In this document: piece after piece, positions 11,113 to 23,340 of the stretch
Layout of the letters: each line of letters begins with the position of its first letter
Position numbering within the stretch: position 1 is the stretch's first letter
Source of the DNA: Micropterix aruncella
Taxonomy: Eukaryota > Arthropoda > Insecta > Lepidoptera > Micropterigidae
Length of the DNA stretch: 64,000 nucleotides
NCBI GenBank assembly: GCA_944548615.1
Contig: OX155960.1
Location: 13,513,887 to 13,577,886, forward strand
Direction: 5' to 3'
Made by a program: the position numbers and the translations under genes
The notes under the pieces: model-generated
Told to the model about the DNA's origin: nothing
Databases searched by the model: none
Seen by the model: only the letters and a program-made list of their open reading frames with translations

Positions 11113-11634
11113 TTTTTGATCCAAACTCTGCAGATGAAACAAAATGTCACAATATACAGATTAATTAAAATAATTTCTTTATTTTTACATTTTTTTGGTT
11201 GCAATGATTATACTTTTAATGGTTTCATTTCCTGACGACTTGTTAAGTCTGTATAGAATAATGTAAGTCGAATCAAATAGTTAATTTAACATATTTAAAG
11301 AATACGTTGGATTTATTTCTTATATATTTAATTTTGTATAGTAGACTTACAGATAGTAAATAAATATGATAGAGTAATTGCGAAACTTTCCACAAATCTA
11401 ATTTACTATCCTATTAAAAGATTACTGCATGAACAACATAATGTAAATAACATGAGCAAGTTACTAATAGGTAAGTGGGAACAATATGGTATATAAAACC
11501 AAAATGTATCATGAATAATTAGATAATAATATTATACATAGTAGGATATAACATACATAATAATGTACTTAACAATTATGTATCATATAATATAAATAAC
11601 TGTGAAAATGTTTAATATACTACATAACATGTTG
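11113..11634 (-). other. AT-rich DNA with a minus-strand LINE 3'-UTR fragment
   Basis: The part from about 11330 to 11500 (AGACTTACAGATAGTAAATA and following) matches 62160-62290. That repeat pairs with an AAAAT tail on the minus strand at 62.14 kb. The rest holds nothing I recognise. Confidence 0.45.
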
Positions 11635-11975
11635 TCTATACGAATATTATAAGGAGGTAATGTTTGTAAGTTTGTATGTATGGGGTAATCTTTAAAACTA
11701 CTTATCCCATTTCAAAAATTCTTACACTTATATAAAGTCACATTATCGAGTAATGCTATAGGCTATATGTTATAGTGATAAATATTAGTATTCAATACGA
11801 AATCATGATATTTGTAAATTAGGTCGGAGAAAATGTACTTTATCGGCGTGCGCTGACGAAACGGTTTTGTATATTTGAAAACTATGTAAAACAAAAACGT
11901 CGGCCTCAAAAAGATATATAAAAAGTCCGTGATAGCATATATCTAAGTTTTATGTTTAAGCTACAATAACTGCTT
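11635..11975 (+). mobile_element. Helitron 5'-end fragment
   Basis: It begins TCTATACGAATATTATAAGG, which fits the Helitron 5' start TC plus TATACTAATATTATAAAG common in insects (compare 33047). The next 300 bp (GGTCGGAGAAAATGTACTT, ACGTCGGCCTC) are repeated on the minus strand at 27590-27838. I do not see a matching 3' hairpin and CTAG end nearby. No Rep/helicase is encoded. Confidence 0.65.
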
Positions 11976-12639
11976 TTATGTTTAAAAAAAATAAGTAGCG
12001 CTATCTGTTGGAATTCGCGTGTATCACTACGCCGAATTTTGTTAGGAGCTTTGCGCAGGCCTCGCCTACTACTGCATATAAAATTACAAGGACAAAACTA
12101 TTTGTATAGCGCCATTTGTGATTTCTTGAAGAAATCAATTTTGGGCCACTCTGGATTTATAAAGAATGATTTTTTTATATGGATTTTTGCGTTAAAATTA
12201 AAATCACCATCACCAAATTAAAATCAAAATGTCACTTCGGCAGCTCTGATCCTGGTGGCCCCTCATATTACATAATCACGTTTCAATCTCGAATTATTGG
12301 ACTTACATTGGTACTTAGATGCCTGTTGGGCCGAAATCACATTGAGAAGTTTTGGTTGTAATATATACAAGCTACACTAATATTATAAGAATGTCGACAT
12401 ATATTTTAATTAAATATTAACGCCATCTGCTGGCGCTTGGCACAAACCCGCCTTAGCCAAGAAACGAAACTCGCTGCCCGAGTCGGTTCTGCCCGCAGCG
12501 TTCGTACGCAGGCCGAGAGAGGGCACTCATCGATTTTATTTAGGAATTTAATATTCATATAAAATCAGTCTTCGGCTAATTACTGGGAAAGTGTTAGGGT
12601 GACACAACCAGTCTAGTATGCATACCCACTCGAACGACT
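11976..12639. other. Mixed repeat debris, no gene
   Basis: A second Helitron-like start (ACTAATATTATAAGAATG) lies near 12372. Patches such as CGCCATCTGCTGGCG are typical of insect dispersed repeats. The short frames at 12039-12361 have no features. Confidence 0.4.
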
Positions 12640-12978
12640 AAAAGTACAATTTTATTCCGATTGCAAATAACATAGACTAACTATTGATCGGTGCCTAATT
12701 TATGCGAGAACCAACATCACAAAACTTAAACTAAACGGTGATCACTCGCCACCGGTTAAATATTGCTCTTTTAGAGTGCATCTAACACAGGCTCAAAAGT
12801 CTGTTTAGATTTAGTCTGTTCTTACGTTAGTTTTAAGCTTTTCAACTGCCTCCCTCTCCAAACTAAACTTCTGGAGTTAAAATTACTCGAGAGTTTTATA
12901 AAAGCAAAATTGGCATCCACAAATGCTTTCTATACGTTGGACGAGTTCTACAGCTGTGCTGAATCGTTTGTAGTCTAA
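12640..12978 (+). pseudogene. Degenerate LINE RT C-terminal fragment
   Basis: Broken frames read CLIYARTNITKLKLNG, HLTQAQKS and ESFIKAKLASTNAFYTLDEF. They align in order with LLYAKSNINEQEVNG, RLTQTQKSFGY and KRFIKQKLQSTHAFYKLGDF of the 25.9-26.4 kb copy. Several stops and frame changes show it is older than that copy. Confidence 0.65.
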
Positions 12979-13206
12979 ATAGTATTTGCATATTAGATTT
13001 AAACAGTTTAGGACATGAAATGTTTCTTTACAATATTGATAGGATTTTTTTTATATACGCTTCAGGCGTTTTAGTTGTTAAGTTGACTATTGAAATGGTA
13101 TTATTTCCAAATTATGTTGGAATTAGTGGATCATTTAACATTTCTTTTTATATATATTTTTTTGTTTTGTAAAGTTTTTTTATTAATTTCTTTTTAATGC
13201 GATAAT

Positions 13207-13489
13207 GGGCCCGATTGCGTTTCTTTGTGAACTAAAACTAAAATTAGTCCAAGCGAACGAGAGCGGGATATGAAACGAACGATCGTCGATAAATACTACC
13301 TGCCGAACTTATACTCGTCCGAATAAATTCGAGCATATTTCGTGCGATGTAAGATTTGACCTTGGCGGGCAGTTTTAATGCGAAAAAGTGACAATCGGTC
13401 ATCTCACACTCTGCTCTAGCGTATTGCCCTGTCTCGTTCACACGGACTAATTTCCGGATTTTAGTTCACGAAGAAACGCAATCGAGCCC
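13207..13489. mobile_element. MITE with about 60-bp inverted repeats
   Basis: The left end GGGCCCGATTGCGTTTCTTT is mirrored by an inverted right end beginning GGGCTCGATTGCGTTTCTTC, and the similarity continues inward past GTGAACTAAAA. Length is 283 bp. The target duplication is not clear, so the superfamily is open. The 65-codon frame inside it (13244-13441) is incidental. Confidence 0.75.
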
Positions 13490-13676
13490 TATGTCTATTT
13501 TATTTTGTTATGTCGTTTAATTTCACACTATTGCCACTATTTATATTTCTGCTATGGTTTTTCATTTTGAAATTTAACTAATATGTAATTTATCTAATAT
13601 GTATTTTTATTAGGTATCTATCTATGCTTGTTGTAGATACCTAGTCTTTTTCTTAAATAAATTATGATTTTTATTT
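13490..13676. other. AT-rich spacer
   Basis: No feature recognised. Confidence 0.4.
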
Positions 13677-14207
13677 ATTTATGGTAATGTACATAATATT
13701 CAACAAGCGTAACAAATCATACTTAATATCTACACTTTAAATAGAACCCACAGCAAGACGTGTCACGCTTATAGTGAAGATCGGTCCCATGTCGCCCAAC
13801 TAAGTAAACACTTGTTCTAGGGCAAACATATTAAACAAATACTATTTTAAAAAAGAAATCATATTCAAAAGAAAAAAAAAGTAGTTTAAACAAAAAGAAA
13901 AAAAGCGAAAATGGAAAAAAAAACCTTGAATTAAATAAAAATATGTATAAAAATAAAATATGTAAATATATAATTGTAATAAAATAAGACATTGAAGTAA
14001 ATAGATAATTAAATACACCTATCCTTCGGTTAATATTAAACTATATAGTCATAACTTAAATTATAAATAAAATTTGTAATATTTGTAAGAAAAATAAAGT
14101 AACAATAAAATTATAATACCAGTAATAGTAAAGTTTCCAAAAAAATAAATTAGTCACAAAGAAAAATTAAAATAATAGTAATAGTCACAAAGTGCAGCCA
14201 AACAAAG
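13677..14207 (-). repeat. 3' UTR and tail of the 14.2-kb LINE
   Basis: This is the AT-rich 3' UTR of the minus-strand LINE. A block here (CAACAAGCGTAACAAATCAT, and the GTCGCCCAACTAAGTAAACA neighbourhood) recurs in opposite orientation at 62460-62696, marking a second, tail-only copy. The sense-strand end reads ACCATAAATAAATA. Confidence 0.7.
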
Positions 14208-15300
14208 CTAGATAGTTGAGAGTTCTTGATGTATTCGGAACCTTCCTGGCCCAAGCATCCACGAAACCAGTTGTTTCTTAAAAATTGAAATGCTCGGGCT
14301 AATCTTTATACCTGCAGGTAGGAGGTTATATATCCTAGGCCCTAGATAAGTGAAATTTCTTTGGCCAAATGACGTACTCCTTCGGGGAACTGCAACGTAG
14401 TCACTATTGGTACGTCTTGTGTGCTGGGATTTAATTTTTTCCTTAAGAACGATCCGACCTAAAATCATTTTCACATATAACATGCGCACTTCTAAAACAT
14501 GCATTTCCTTTAATGTAAGATTAATGATCTGATGCATACGTGAACGGTTTTCTTAATATTATTTTGATCAAACCTTTTTGCGCGACAAGAAGTGGTTGAA
14601 GAACCGTTTTCGCACATCCTCCCCAACCAATATTGCCGTAGTATAAAATGGACTCACATAGCCCATAATATGTCAATTTAATAGTATGTCGGTCTAATAT
14701 GTTGCGGAGATCCCTAAACACGTAGCCAAGTTGTCTAATTTTTGTGGATAAATAATCAATATGCCCAGACCACCGTAGGTTGTTGTCGATTATGACTCCA
14801 AGATATTTAATAGAGTTTACCCTTTCTACGTTCAAACATCGACAGTTCAGCTTATTGTCACAGTCATGAATAACCAGATGAAGATTTTCTGACGCTTGTC
14901 CAGCTTTCGTAGCACTCAATGCAACAAATTTGGTCTTGCCGATATTAAGTGTAAGTAAAGCCTCATCTAACCAATCTTTAACCAATTCCATCTCGTGATT
15001 TGCCATTTGAAATACTTCATGTCAATTACTGCCTTGAAAAATAATTACTGTGTCGTCAGCATATGTGATAGTTTTATTTGTCACTAGATCGCATAGACTA
15101 TTAATATAAACGAGAAACAGGAACGGTCCCAGAAGACTGCCTTGTGGTACGCCATAATTTAAGTTTCTCAGATTACTATTAACACTTTCAATGCACACGA
15201 ATTGTTTTCTGTCAGTGATGTAACTTCTGAACCAGTCTATAACTCGGTCTTGTTTTTCGCTCCTATATCCTGCAGTCGCTGTATTAGACCGTCATGTGGG
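14208..15300 (-). pseudogene. LINE reverse transcriptase fragment with YADD motif
   Basis: From 15300 downward the minus strand encodes HDGLIQRLQDIG, a frame change near 15270, then RVIDWFRSYITDRKQF, GVPQGSLLGPFLFLVYIN (RT motif B) and YADDTVIIFQGS (catalytic motif C intact). A TGA near 15027 precedes MELVKDWLDEALLTLNIGKT, SIKYLGVIIDNNLRWSGHI, YYGNIGWGGCAKTV and a C-terminal tail to 14208 (FTYLGPRIYNLLPAG). A further frame break separates the 15006-14521 and 14537-14208 parts. RT motif A and the endonuclease are missing because of 5' truncation near 15300. It belongs to the Jockey/CR1-like group. Confidence 0.85.
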
Positions 15301-15630
15301 ACATTATGATTATAATTGTGATTATGATCATAGTATTAACGAGTATTTTTATCGCACTATAAACGCATATAGAGCGTTATTTTAAATGTGGATTTATTTT
15401 TTCTTAAGTCGGTAGCCATATCAAATTGGTGTCGGGTGCCGTGTGAAATTGGTATCGCCGGCAGCCATTGCGGCTGCCGGCGCCGGCCCCTGGGGAAATG
15501 TCGATTATACAGAGTGAGTTTTTTTATTAGTGACATACTTGTAGTGGGTAAAACAGTACGAGCATATAAGCAACTTTTGGTAAAAAATAATAAACAAAAA
15601 AAAAAACACTTTTTTGCACATTTTGTTTTT
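15301..15630. other. No gene; GC-rich patch at 15420-15500
   Basis: A short GC-rich stretch (GCCGGCAGCCATTGCGGCTG) sits in otherwise AT-rich DNA. Overlapping frames of 92 and 114 codons lie on opposite strands. Neither has recognisable features. Confidence 0.4.
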
Positions 15631-15706
15631 ATCAACTTTAATTACAATACAATACAATCAACTACTCCAGTAGATAGGAATTCCTACACTTGGATGCGTC
15701 ACAAAA
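15631..15706 (-). repeat. 3' end of the same LINE family as 45.4-48.8 kb
   Basis: On the minus strand GACGCATCCAAGTGTAGGAA and CTACTGGAGTAG are followed by a TTGTATTG-type tail. The 48.7-kb LINE end has the same GACGCATCCAAGTGTAGG and CTACTGGAG blocks but a TTGAAA tail. It is extremely 5' truncated. Confidence 0.7.
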
Positions 15707-16075
15707 TTAAATGCTTAAAATTTAATTATTAAAAACATAACTATCATGATAGTTGTCATGGCTGTAATATTATATTCAATATTACCTACATACAAATAAT
15801 CAAAATAATCTAATGTCATTAAAAGTAACATAGAATAATATATTAAAATAGAAATGCAAATTCTATGTTTCTACATCAACTTAAAATAATTTTATTATCA
15901 ATCCAGCAATATGCCTTCGTTTTTTTTTAACATAAATAGATGTATACTAAATTATATGAGAATTAGAATGTCAGCTATCATAATACCGTTATGTTAAAAT
16001 TTTACAAATTTTGCTAATTTTCAAAATGGAAAATAAACTCGGAATTTTCAAACTCCCTTATACCATAAATTGGGT
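15707..16075. other. AT-rich spacer
   Basis: Nothing recognised. Confidence 0.4.
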
Positions 16076-16079
16076 TTCT

Positions 16080-16330
16080 TACCAAATTATTTATAATTAT
16101 CTATTTAAATTGGTCCTCTCCAAGGCTTTTCATTTGCTCTGGAATCTTATTATAGAAGGACAAATTTGGGTAAATTTTCGTGCAGTATTCTTTGTAGGCT
16201 TCGTCGCCCAATCTAGCGCATATGCTTGTTGTCAAACGGAGCGGCGAGGGCATCTCTCGATGGAAACTCGAACAGCTGCAATGTTCTCTGGGATGCGTAC
16301 CGTTCGAACGCAACCTGTAGGGTTCTTTTT
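16080..16330 (-). pseudogene. LINE C-terminal fragment
   Basis: The minus frame contains KIYPNLSFYNKIPEQMKSLG and EDQFK, close in style to YYNKVPTHIRSLGENQFKK at the C-terminus of the 45.4-kb LINE. Only the last part of the RT protein is present, with stops on both sides. Confidence 0.55.
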
Positions 16331-16381
16331 CAAGGCTGAACCAGTTGTAACAAAAATTACGCACCCACGTTGTAATCGAAT

Positions 16382-16931
16382 GAACAGTAGGGCGGTGTTA
16401 ACTACAAGGGTGGAACCCGTCACCCCAGGCTGGTATAACGATATAGATCGTTCTTTCAGCCGTGGGATGAGCGTAGAAGACTTGGGGATAACGTCTAGAA
16501 GACTACTGTCTAGTTCACCAGTAACCCGTTAGAGGCACCGGGAAAGTTACCATCGGGCAGCCTCACCCCCTAACTACCAGTTTGTACAGGATATCTCCGT
16601 CTGGAATTAATCTTCAGGATACCTCCGTCCTCCCGACTGGTTACGGGTCCGAAGTCGCTTACGCCACCTCTACCCGTTGTATTACAGCGGTAATTCAATT
16701 AGAATTTATTGCGAACCTTGGCGTTCTTTGCCCGTAGTGCCACACGGGACCGAGTGGCCCAAGGTCATTTTAAGAGTGGCTTGACAACAGGTGAACATCT
16801 ACCCCCGCTGCTTAGGAAACAGTATATTTCCATAGTCTCCAGACCCCTTCAGCAGTAAGTCAGAATGCACAACCGATTGGCTTCGCCGTCCAGTGCGCAA
16901 ACCGTCCAGTAGTCACATTAGCACCCTGTTG
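16382..16931 (+). repeat. R670 dispersed repeat, 3'-truncated copy
   Basis: This copy starts at the GGTGTTAACTACAAGG box, followed by the conserved CCCGTCACC, a GATATAGATCGTTC block and GAAAGTTACCATCGGGCAGC. It keeps the usual block order to about GCGCAAACCGTCCAG and stops where the TIR element at 16932 begins. It has no durable open frame. Confidence 0.75.
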
Positions 16932-18077
16932 TAAAGGCCGCCACAGACAGTGGCGCACGACGATACACGCCTACGTTTGACATGGAAGCTACATGGCTCG
17001 ATGTAGCTATGCAGTCACACACTGCTAGCTGACCAACGCCATGTAAATGTCCATTCCGTCTCGACTGCCTCATAGCACACGTGTTTAAGTGCAACTAGAG
17101 CTGTTAACTACAACGGTGAAACCCGTCACCTCAGGAAGTTTTAACGAAATTTATCGTTCTATCTCCCGTGTGGTGAGCGCAGAAGACTTGGGACGAAAAA
17201 CAATCCACAGTCTAGCTACGCCACCTACCCGTCAGAGGCCAACGCCTTACAGCGAGGCACCGGGAAAGTTACCAGCGGGCAGCCTTGCCCCCTGACTACC
17301 AGTTTAGAAGTATATCTCCGTCTGTAATTAACCTTCAGGATACCTCCTACCTCCTGACTGGGTACAGGATCGAGCTCGCTTGCGCAGACCTCTCCCTTAT
17401 GAAGCGGTGATACGGTGTAAACCGAATCGTCACGGCATCCTTTGCCCGGCTTATTCACCCGGGATCGGGTGGCCGAATGGTCGTTTCAAAAGCAGTTGCC
17501 ATAAGGTTAGCAGATACCGCCACCGTTTTATAGGAAACATTACTGTTCCCAGACTCCCCCCACAATCGATTGGCTGACGCCGCACGGTGCGCAAACCGTC
17601 CAGGAGCGCCCGAAGGTTGACTCCTAGGGGAGACTGGCCCGCAGACCAGCGTCCTACCCTGGATCACCCTTCTACGTGGAGGCCGCCGGAAGGGTGTTGA
17701 CTCGTGAGTGTGACCGAACCTGAACGAATGGGTCCTCGTGGCCAACTCAACAGGGCCCATTAGCTCCCCGTGTTTAAGTGCACGTCGTAAAGCGCTTGCG
17801 ACGGTTTGAGCATAGTTTGGGAGAGAGAAAAGGACGGATCGGAGGGGGGGGGGGCATGGTTGACGTGGCCGCTGTGGTCACAAAATGAGTACACAGCTTC
17901 GCTCAGCGGACGCATCTGAGGTAACCCACGCGTGTGCTTCTGCCGTATCATAGCCACTCAGCCGTGCATAGCGTGTGCGTGGCCCGCTACGTGTTGATTT
18001 GTATGGCAGTTAGTATTAAACAAAGCTACAGACACGTGTGAAACGTGGCCGTGCGCAGCAGTCTGTGGCGGGCTTTA
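16932..18077. mobile_element. TIR DNA element, interrupted by an R670 copy
   Basis: The left end TAAAGGCCGCCACAGACAGT is mirrored by an inverted right end TAAAGCCCGCCACAGACTGC. Similarity extends for about 30 bp, through GCGCACG. With the 677-bp R670 insertion and one duplication removed, the element is about 460 bp. No transposase is encoded. The target duplication is unclear, so class is open. Confidence 0.65.
17092..17768 (+). repeat. R670 dispersed repeat, full-length copy with 12-bp duplication
   Basis: The 677-bp unit starts CAACTAGAGCTGTTAACTAC and ends GGGCCCATTAGCTCCC. It is flanked by exact CGTGTTTAAGTG at 17080-17091 and 17769-17780. These flanks define both ends of the family. 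There is no terminal inverted repeat, no A-rich tail and no coding signal. The duplication suggests insertion as a discrete unit. Confidence 0.85.
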
Positions 18078-18620
18078 AACGCTCTCACAGCGACACCACG
18101 TTCCACACCACTCCAATGCTTCACGATTTACTCCACGAACGCGTTCACAAAAAAATACGCATCGGTTCCAAGCAACTTTCGGCACTACAGTGTTGCTAAC
18201 TCTAACGTTTAAAAATACCGTTTTCCTGCGCAACCAGGTATTTTTCTCGCATACAGACAATTCAATGTATAAAAACGTTTTAACTTTATAACTATCGGGA
18301 TATTATGTAAATCTCTTGATATAAGTAAAGATATTATTATCTATAATTCAGTCCTACCTCCGATCGTGTGGATATATAATAACCACGAAGAACGACGAAG
18401 CTTAAATATAATACAATAGGTAAATACCATTTTTCATAGGAAGCCTCCTCTTTGAAGCTTAGTAGAGGCTTTCGAGTCTTAATACCTACGAAACATTCTT
18501 ATGTATGGATTTCGGTAGATTTCCTTTTGTGTACGAAACAGGGGCTTGAGATGAAGGCGTATTTAATAAATCTTTCGTAATGATATCTACTCCACCTTCG
18601 GTTTTTACTGAATTCATGAG
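18078..18620. other. No gene recognised
   Basis: Moderately GC-rich to 18260, then AT-rich. No tail, terminal repeat or useful frame. Confidence 0.45.
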
Positions 18621-18780
18621 ATTGTATTTATTTATTTATTTATTTATTAGTTACATACAAATTTAAATGCAAGAGCACAAATGTCTATAAATCTCTGGCC
18701 CATAAATTAAATATAAATGTTTATATTTCCAGTGTGCCTTGTTTACGTGCAATGTTTTGGATTTGTTAAGGGTTTATATT
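18621..18780 (-). repeat. Probable LINE 3' end, minus strand
   Basis: A TTTATTTATTTATTTATT array at 18626-18648 followed by ACATACAAATTTAAATGCA has the look of a minus-oriented LINE tail. No coding part is visible. Confidence 0.4.
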
Positions 18781-18815
18781 TTGTCGTATAATGCCAGCCG
18801 GATATCGCCGCTTAA

Positions 18816-19123
18816 AGGGCTCCCTAGACGATCAAGCATGCTTGACAAGCATCGCGTCGCGGGCTGGAAAAGGATCGTAAATCGCAGAAAAATGCAAATA
18901 GTTTTTGAAAATATTTACCAAAAATGTTTATTTTTGTAGTATATATCAGGGATTAACATTAATTAGACGTAATTGATTGATGAATGACTTGACTCCCTGG
19001 TATAAACTACAAAATTAGATATTTTTGGTAAATATTTTTTAAAAATATTTGTATTTTTCCTGCGGTTTACGATCCCCTCTTACGCAATGCTTGTCAAGCA
19101 TGCTTGTTTGTCTAGGGAGCCCC
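18816..19123. mobile_element. Harbinger-like MITE (308 bp)
   Basis: Long inverted repeats of roughly 100 bp start GGGCTCCCTAGAC at each end and share AAGCATGCTTGACAAGCAT and GATCGTAAA. The element is flanked by TAA at 18813-18815 and 19124-19126. A 3-bp TAA duplication with GGG-starting termini fits PIF/Harbinger MITEs, but this is inference because no transposase is present. Confidence 0.7.
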
Positions 19124-19126
19124 TAA

Positions 19127-19761
19127 GAGGGGCGCACAAAACCGGTTTCTTTACGCTCGCTGAAAAAGAATACGGGTCATTCAAAGTGAAAGTAATATTT
19201 CCCCCGCACGCACGTATTTTTTGTCTATTAATCTCGCTCGCGACGGTTGCCAAAACGGTGAATTTGTGCTATATCGCCATCCGAAGAATTCGCCAATCTC
19301 AGCATTCCTGGTGCACCAGAAGAAGAAGAAGACCCTGGCAAAAATCTGGTAGCTGCAAAACTTCTTTGTTGCGCTATCGTGGCTGGTGTGATGACGCAAT
19401 TTTTATGGACTCACAAATTGGCAAGCATCGGTAGATAGGTCTTTTCGCATCACCAGTGCCTAGAAAAGTGCAACTGAGTTCGGCACTCCTGTGGTAATGC
19501 GAGCTGACAGGGTCTACCTGGCCTGTGTCCGCAGTCCAGGCAAGCCCAGGAGGAAGTTTGAAAGTGAGAGACGAAAGAAAATGTTTACCTACATCGAAGA
19601 GAGTTAGTATTGTGTAAGCTGAGTTTTAACTGCTGGTATTCTAATACCACCGATCGGTGGTTTTTCGCGGGCGGCCGATCCCCGTTGTTAGGCAATTATG
19701 TAATTATATGCGAAAAAGTCGGCTTCATTGATTAAGCCACCATTATACATTAGTATGCGTA
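19127..19761. other. No gene recognised
   Basis: Includes a short AGAAGAAGAAGAAGA run at 19319-19333 and a GC-rich stretch around 19480-19690. The 115-codon frame at 19087-19434 partly overlaps the MITE and has no recognisable domain. Confidence 0.4.
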
Positions 19762-19773
19762 CACTAATACACC

Positions 19774-20411
19774 GGGAGTTAATGGGCCCTTGTTGAGTTG
19801 GCCACGAAGACCCATCTATCTAACCTACCCGACGGCCTCCACGCATGAAGTGCGAGCCTGAGTAGGACTCTGGATTTACGGTTAGTTTCCCCTGGGAATC
19901 AACCTTCTGGTGCTCCTGGACGGTCTGCGCACGGTGCGGCGTAAGCCAATCGACTGTGCACTCTGACTAACAGTCGGGGGAGTCTGGAAGCAGTACTGTT
20001 TCCTATAGAGCGGGGGTGGTTGCGGTCCTTACGGCGACTGCTCATGAAATGACCATCGGCTACCCGATCCTGGGTGAACAGCCGGGCAAAGGACGCTGTG
20101 GTCCGCGAAAGATTCAGTAAACACCGTTCGCAAGGGAGAGGACCGCGCAAGCGACCTCGAACTCGTAACCAATCGAGAGAACGGAGTAATTTGGTCACAA
20201 TTGGAAGTAAGGGCGTGAGTGTGGGCCACCGGGTAACACTCCTGGCTATTTCGCGGTTAAGGCGTTGGCCTCTTACGGGCTTGTGGCGTAGCTAGACGGT
20301 GGACTGTTATGTCCTCAAGTTTTCTGCGCTCACTCCAGGGAGATAGAACGACTAATCGTTAAAACTTCCTGAGGTGACGGGCTCGCCCGCTGTAGTCGAC
20401 AACCCTAGTTG
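19774..20411 (-). repeat. R670 dispersed repeat, full-length minus copy
   Basis: A 638-bp copy on the minus strand with the 5' box CAACCCTAGTTG (plus-strand reading) at its right end and GGGAGTTAATGGGCCC at its left. The flanks CACTAATACACC (19762-19773) and CACTAATACCCC (20412-20423) match at 11 of 12 positions. It is closely related to the copies at 29317-29988 and 38520-38848. A 99-codon frame (19899-20198, minus) is shared with the 29-kb copy but not with the family as a whole. Confidence 0.8.
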
Positions 20412-20480
20412 CACTAATACCCCTGGCTATCTCGTGAATAGGGCGTTGTCCTCTTACGGGCATGTGGCGGGCCTACACTA
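20412..20480 (-). repeat. Older R670 fragment next to the full-length copy
   Basis: CTGGCTATCTCGTGAATAGG, CTCTTACGGGCATGTGGCG correspond to an internal block of the minus R670 unit. The full-length copy therefore probably inserted into or beside an older R670. Confidence 0.5.
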
Positions 20481-21336
20481 CAATGTGTGGGAGAAACATT
20501 TCTTAACTATTTCATCATTACTCCCGGGACCTCAAAATCTTTTTACAATGTATTTTCATATTGTGCAGAACTCAGGATCATACAGGATTCGGGGCACGTT
20601 ACAGTATCATGATTAATTCCTCAAGAGTGTCTTGGTTTTTTTTTTCACATAATCAATAGTATAATTTCAATAACAAAATCATATCGTTCAAATTACCTAA
20701 TACGGCCTTACGCTGCTCCACCCGCGAAAGGATCTCAGCGCGCGTAAAGCAGTATTTTCTAAAAATATAGGAGAGAATATGAGACAGTCCTTAAAAACCG
20801 CGAGTATCGTTAAATCGGGTTACAGCCTGATCCCAAATAATATTGAATAAAACATCGCTTTTAGTATCGGAATCGCATATTTTATGGCAAATCTGTTTGA
20901 TCGTAATCACAATAGAAATATTACAAATACTAATATTTTGTAGGTTTATTTAATATGATGACTCATCATATATCCCCAGTGACTCAAATCAAAGACTTGA
21001 TCTAGAATAAGGTTCTTAGACATTATCTCCGAAGTAGGGTTGGAATACTGGAATACCGGAATACTATTGAGACTATAAGTAGGGTTGGAATACTGGAATA
21101 CTATATCGGCCTATTGAGACGATGACTTTTTTAAATTATTTATTTATTCACGAAAATACATTACAATTATTTAAAACCACACTGATTCTGCGTCACTCCT
21201 AACTAGACAGCGATTGTTCTAAGGAAGACACCAACGCTATACAATAGCAATTTAATACGTATGTAATTCTATGAAAATGTTTTTTAACCTATTGGTTTCA
21301 TAATCTAATATCAAAATGGTTACGAAATTGTTATAG
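20481..21336. other. Spacer with a 55-bp local duplication and a LINE tail
   Basis: AGTAGGGTTGGAATACTGGA occurs twice, near 21031 and 21081, with related flanks. At 21127-21250 a minus-oriented LINE end is likely: a TTATTTATTTATT tail followed by CCTAACTAGACAGCGATTGT. No gene. Confidence 0.45.
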
Positions 21337-22440
<1,104 letters not shown>

Positions 22441-22725
22441 AAAATATAAAAATAATAACAAAAAAATCACAAAAAAATAAAATAATAATTACGTAATAGA
22501 AGTAGTCTTCAATAATCATAAAATAAATCCAAATACAAAATATTACATAATAAAAGATAACTCTGAATTTACGCTAGTATACATATAGGCAATATATATT
22601 GCCATAGATTTGAGTGTATGTGGCACTTCAATAGGACCTACTAGGTATAATACGATATTATATTTCCTTTCAAATCTACAATTTAAGTAAAAAGTTGGCA
22701 GAAGAGTTGGGATGGTAGGTCCTAT
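22441..22725. other. AT-rich spacer
   Basis: Nothing recognised. Confidence 0.4.
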
Positions 22726-22729
22726 ACAG

Positions 22730-23340
22730 AATTCGGCAGTATCTCAGGCCTATTTGGTTGACATGTTGATGTTGTCGATTAGAGACTATGGGGACTGTGT
22801 GTACAGACCTTTAGAGCTGTCATCTGCAACTAGCGAACCCAATACCTCAGGCTATTATAACGATATAAATCGAGGCCATGAGGTGATTATACAGAGACTC
22901 AGAGATGGCCCAGTCCACAGTCTAGCTCCGCCAACATGCCCATAAAAAGCCGACGCCTTACCGCGAGGCACTGGAATGTGAAACCAGAGGGCCAAACTCA
23001 TGCCCTTACTACCAGATTTGGCAGGATTTCTCCGTCCTGCGGTCTGGTCACTGTTTCGGGGTCGCTTGCGCGGCCTCTGCATGACGTAAACGGTTATTCA
23101 GTTTGAATATTTTGCGGACCGCGACGCCCTTTGCGTGACATGGTCACTCGGGATCAGGTGACCGACGGATCGATTCAAGGGTTCGTCAGGTAAACAACTA
23201 CTCTCCGCTGTCATAGGCAACATACGGATCAAGATCCTTCTGGTTATTCGCCAGCTGGGCATTCAACACCTAGCAAACCGGGTGATGTACCAACTGCCCA
23301 GTTCCGCCCGAGATATCGGATCGTACCTTAACTGTCTAAA
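22730..23340 (+). repeat. R670-related divergent copy
   Basis: The R670 block order is visible: a CCTCAGGCTATTATAACGATA block, GTCCACAGTCTAGCTCCGCC, CGAGGCACTGG, TACCAGATTTGGCAGGAT, and TGACATGGTCACTCGGGATC. Sequence divergence from the 17-kb and 29-kb copies is clearly higher, so it is an old or different subfamily. Confidence 0.6.

Noticed and set aside
13244..13441. 65-codon minus frame
   Set aside because: Lies entirely inside a MITE with inverted repeats.
15357..15732. Overlapping 92- and 114-codon frames on opposite strands
   Set aside because: Neither shows a domain; the DNA includes a LINE 3' end that is non-coding.
17455..17760. 101-codon minus frame in R670
   Set aside because: Opposite strand to the frame seen in the 29-kb copy and not conserved in other copies.
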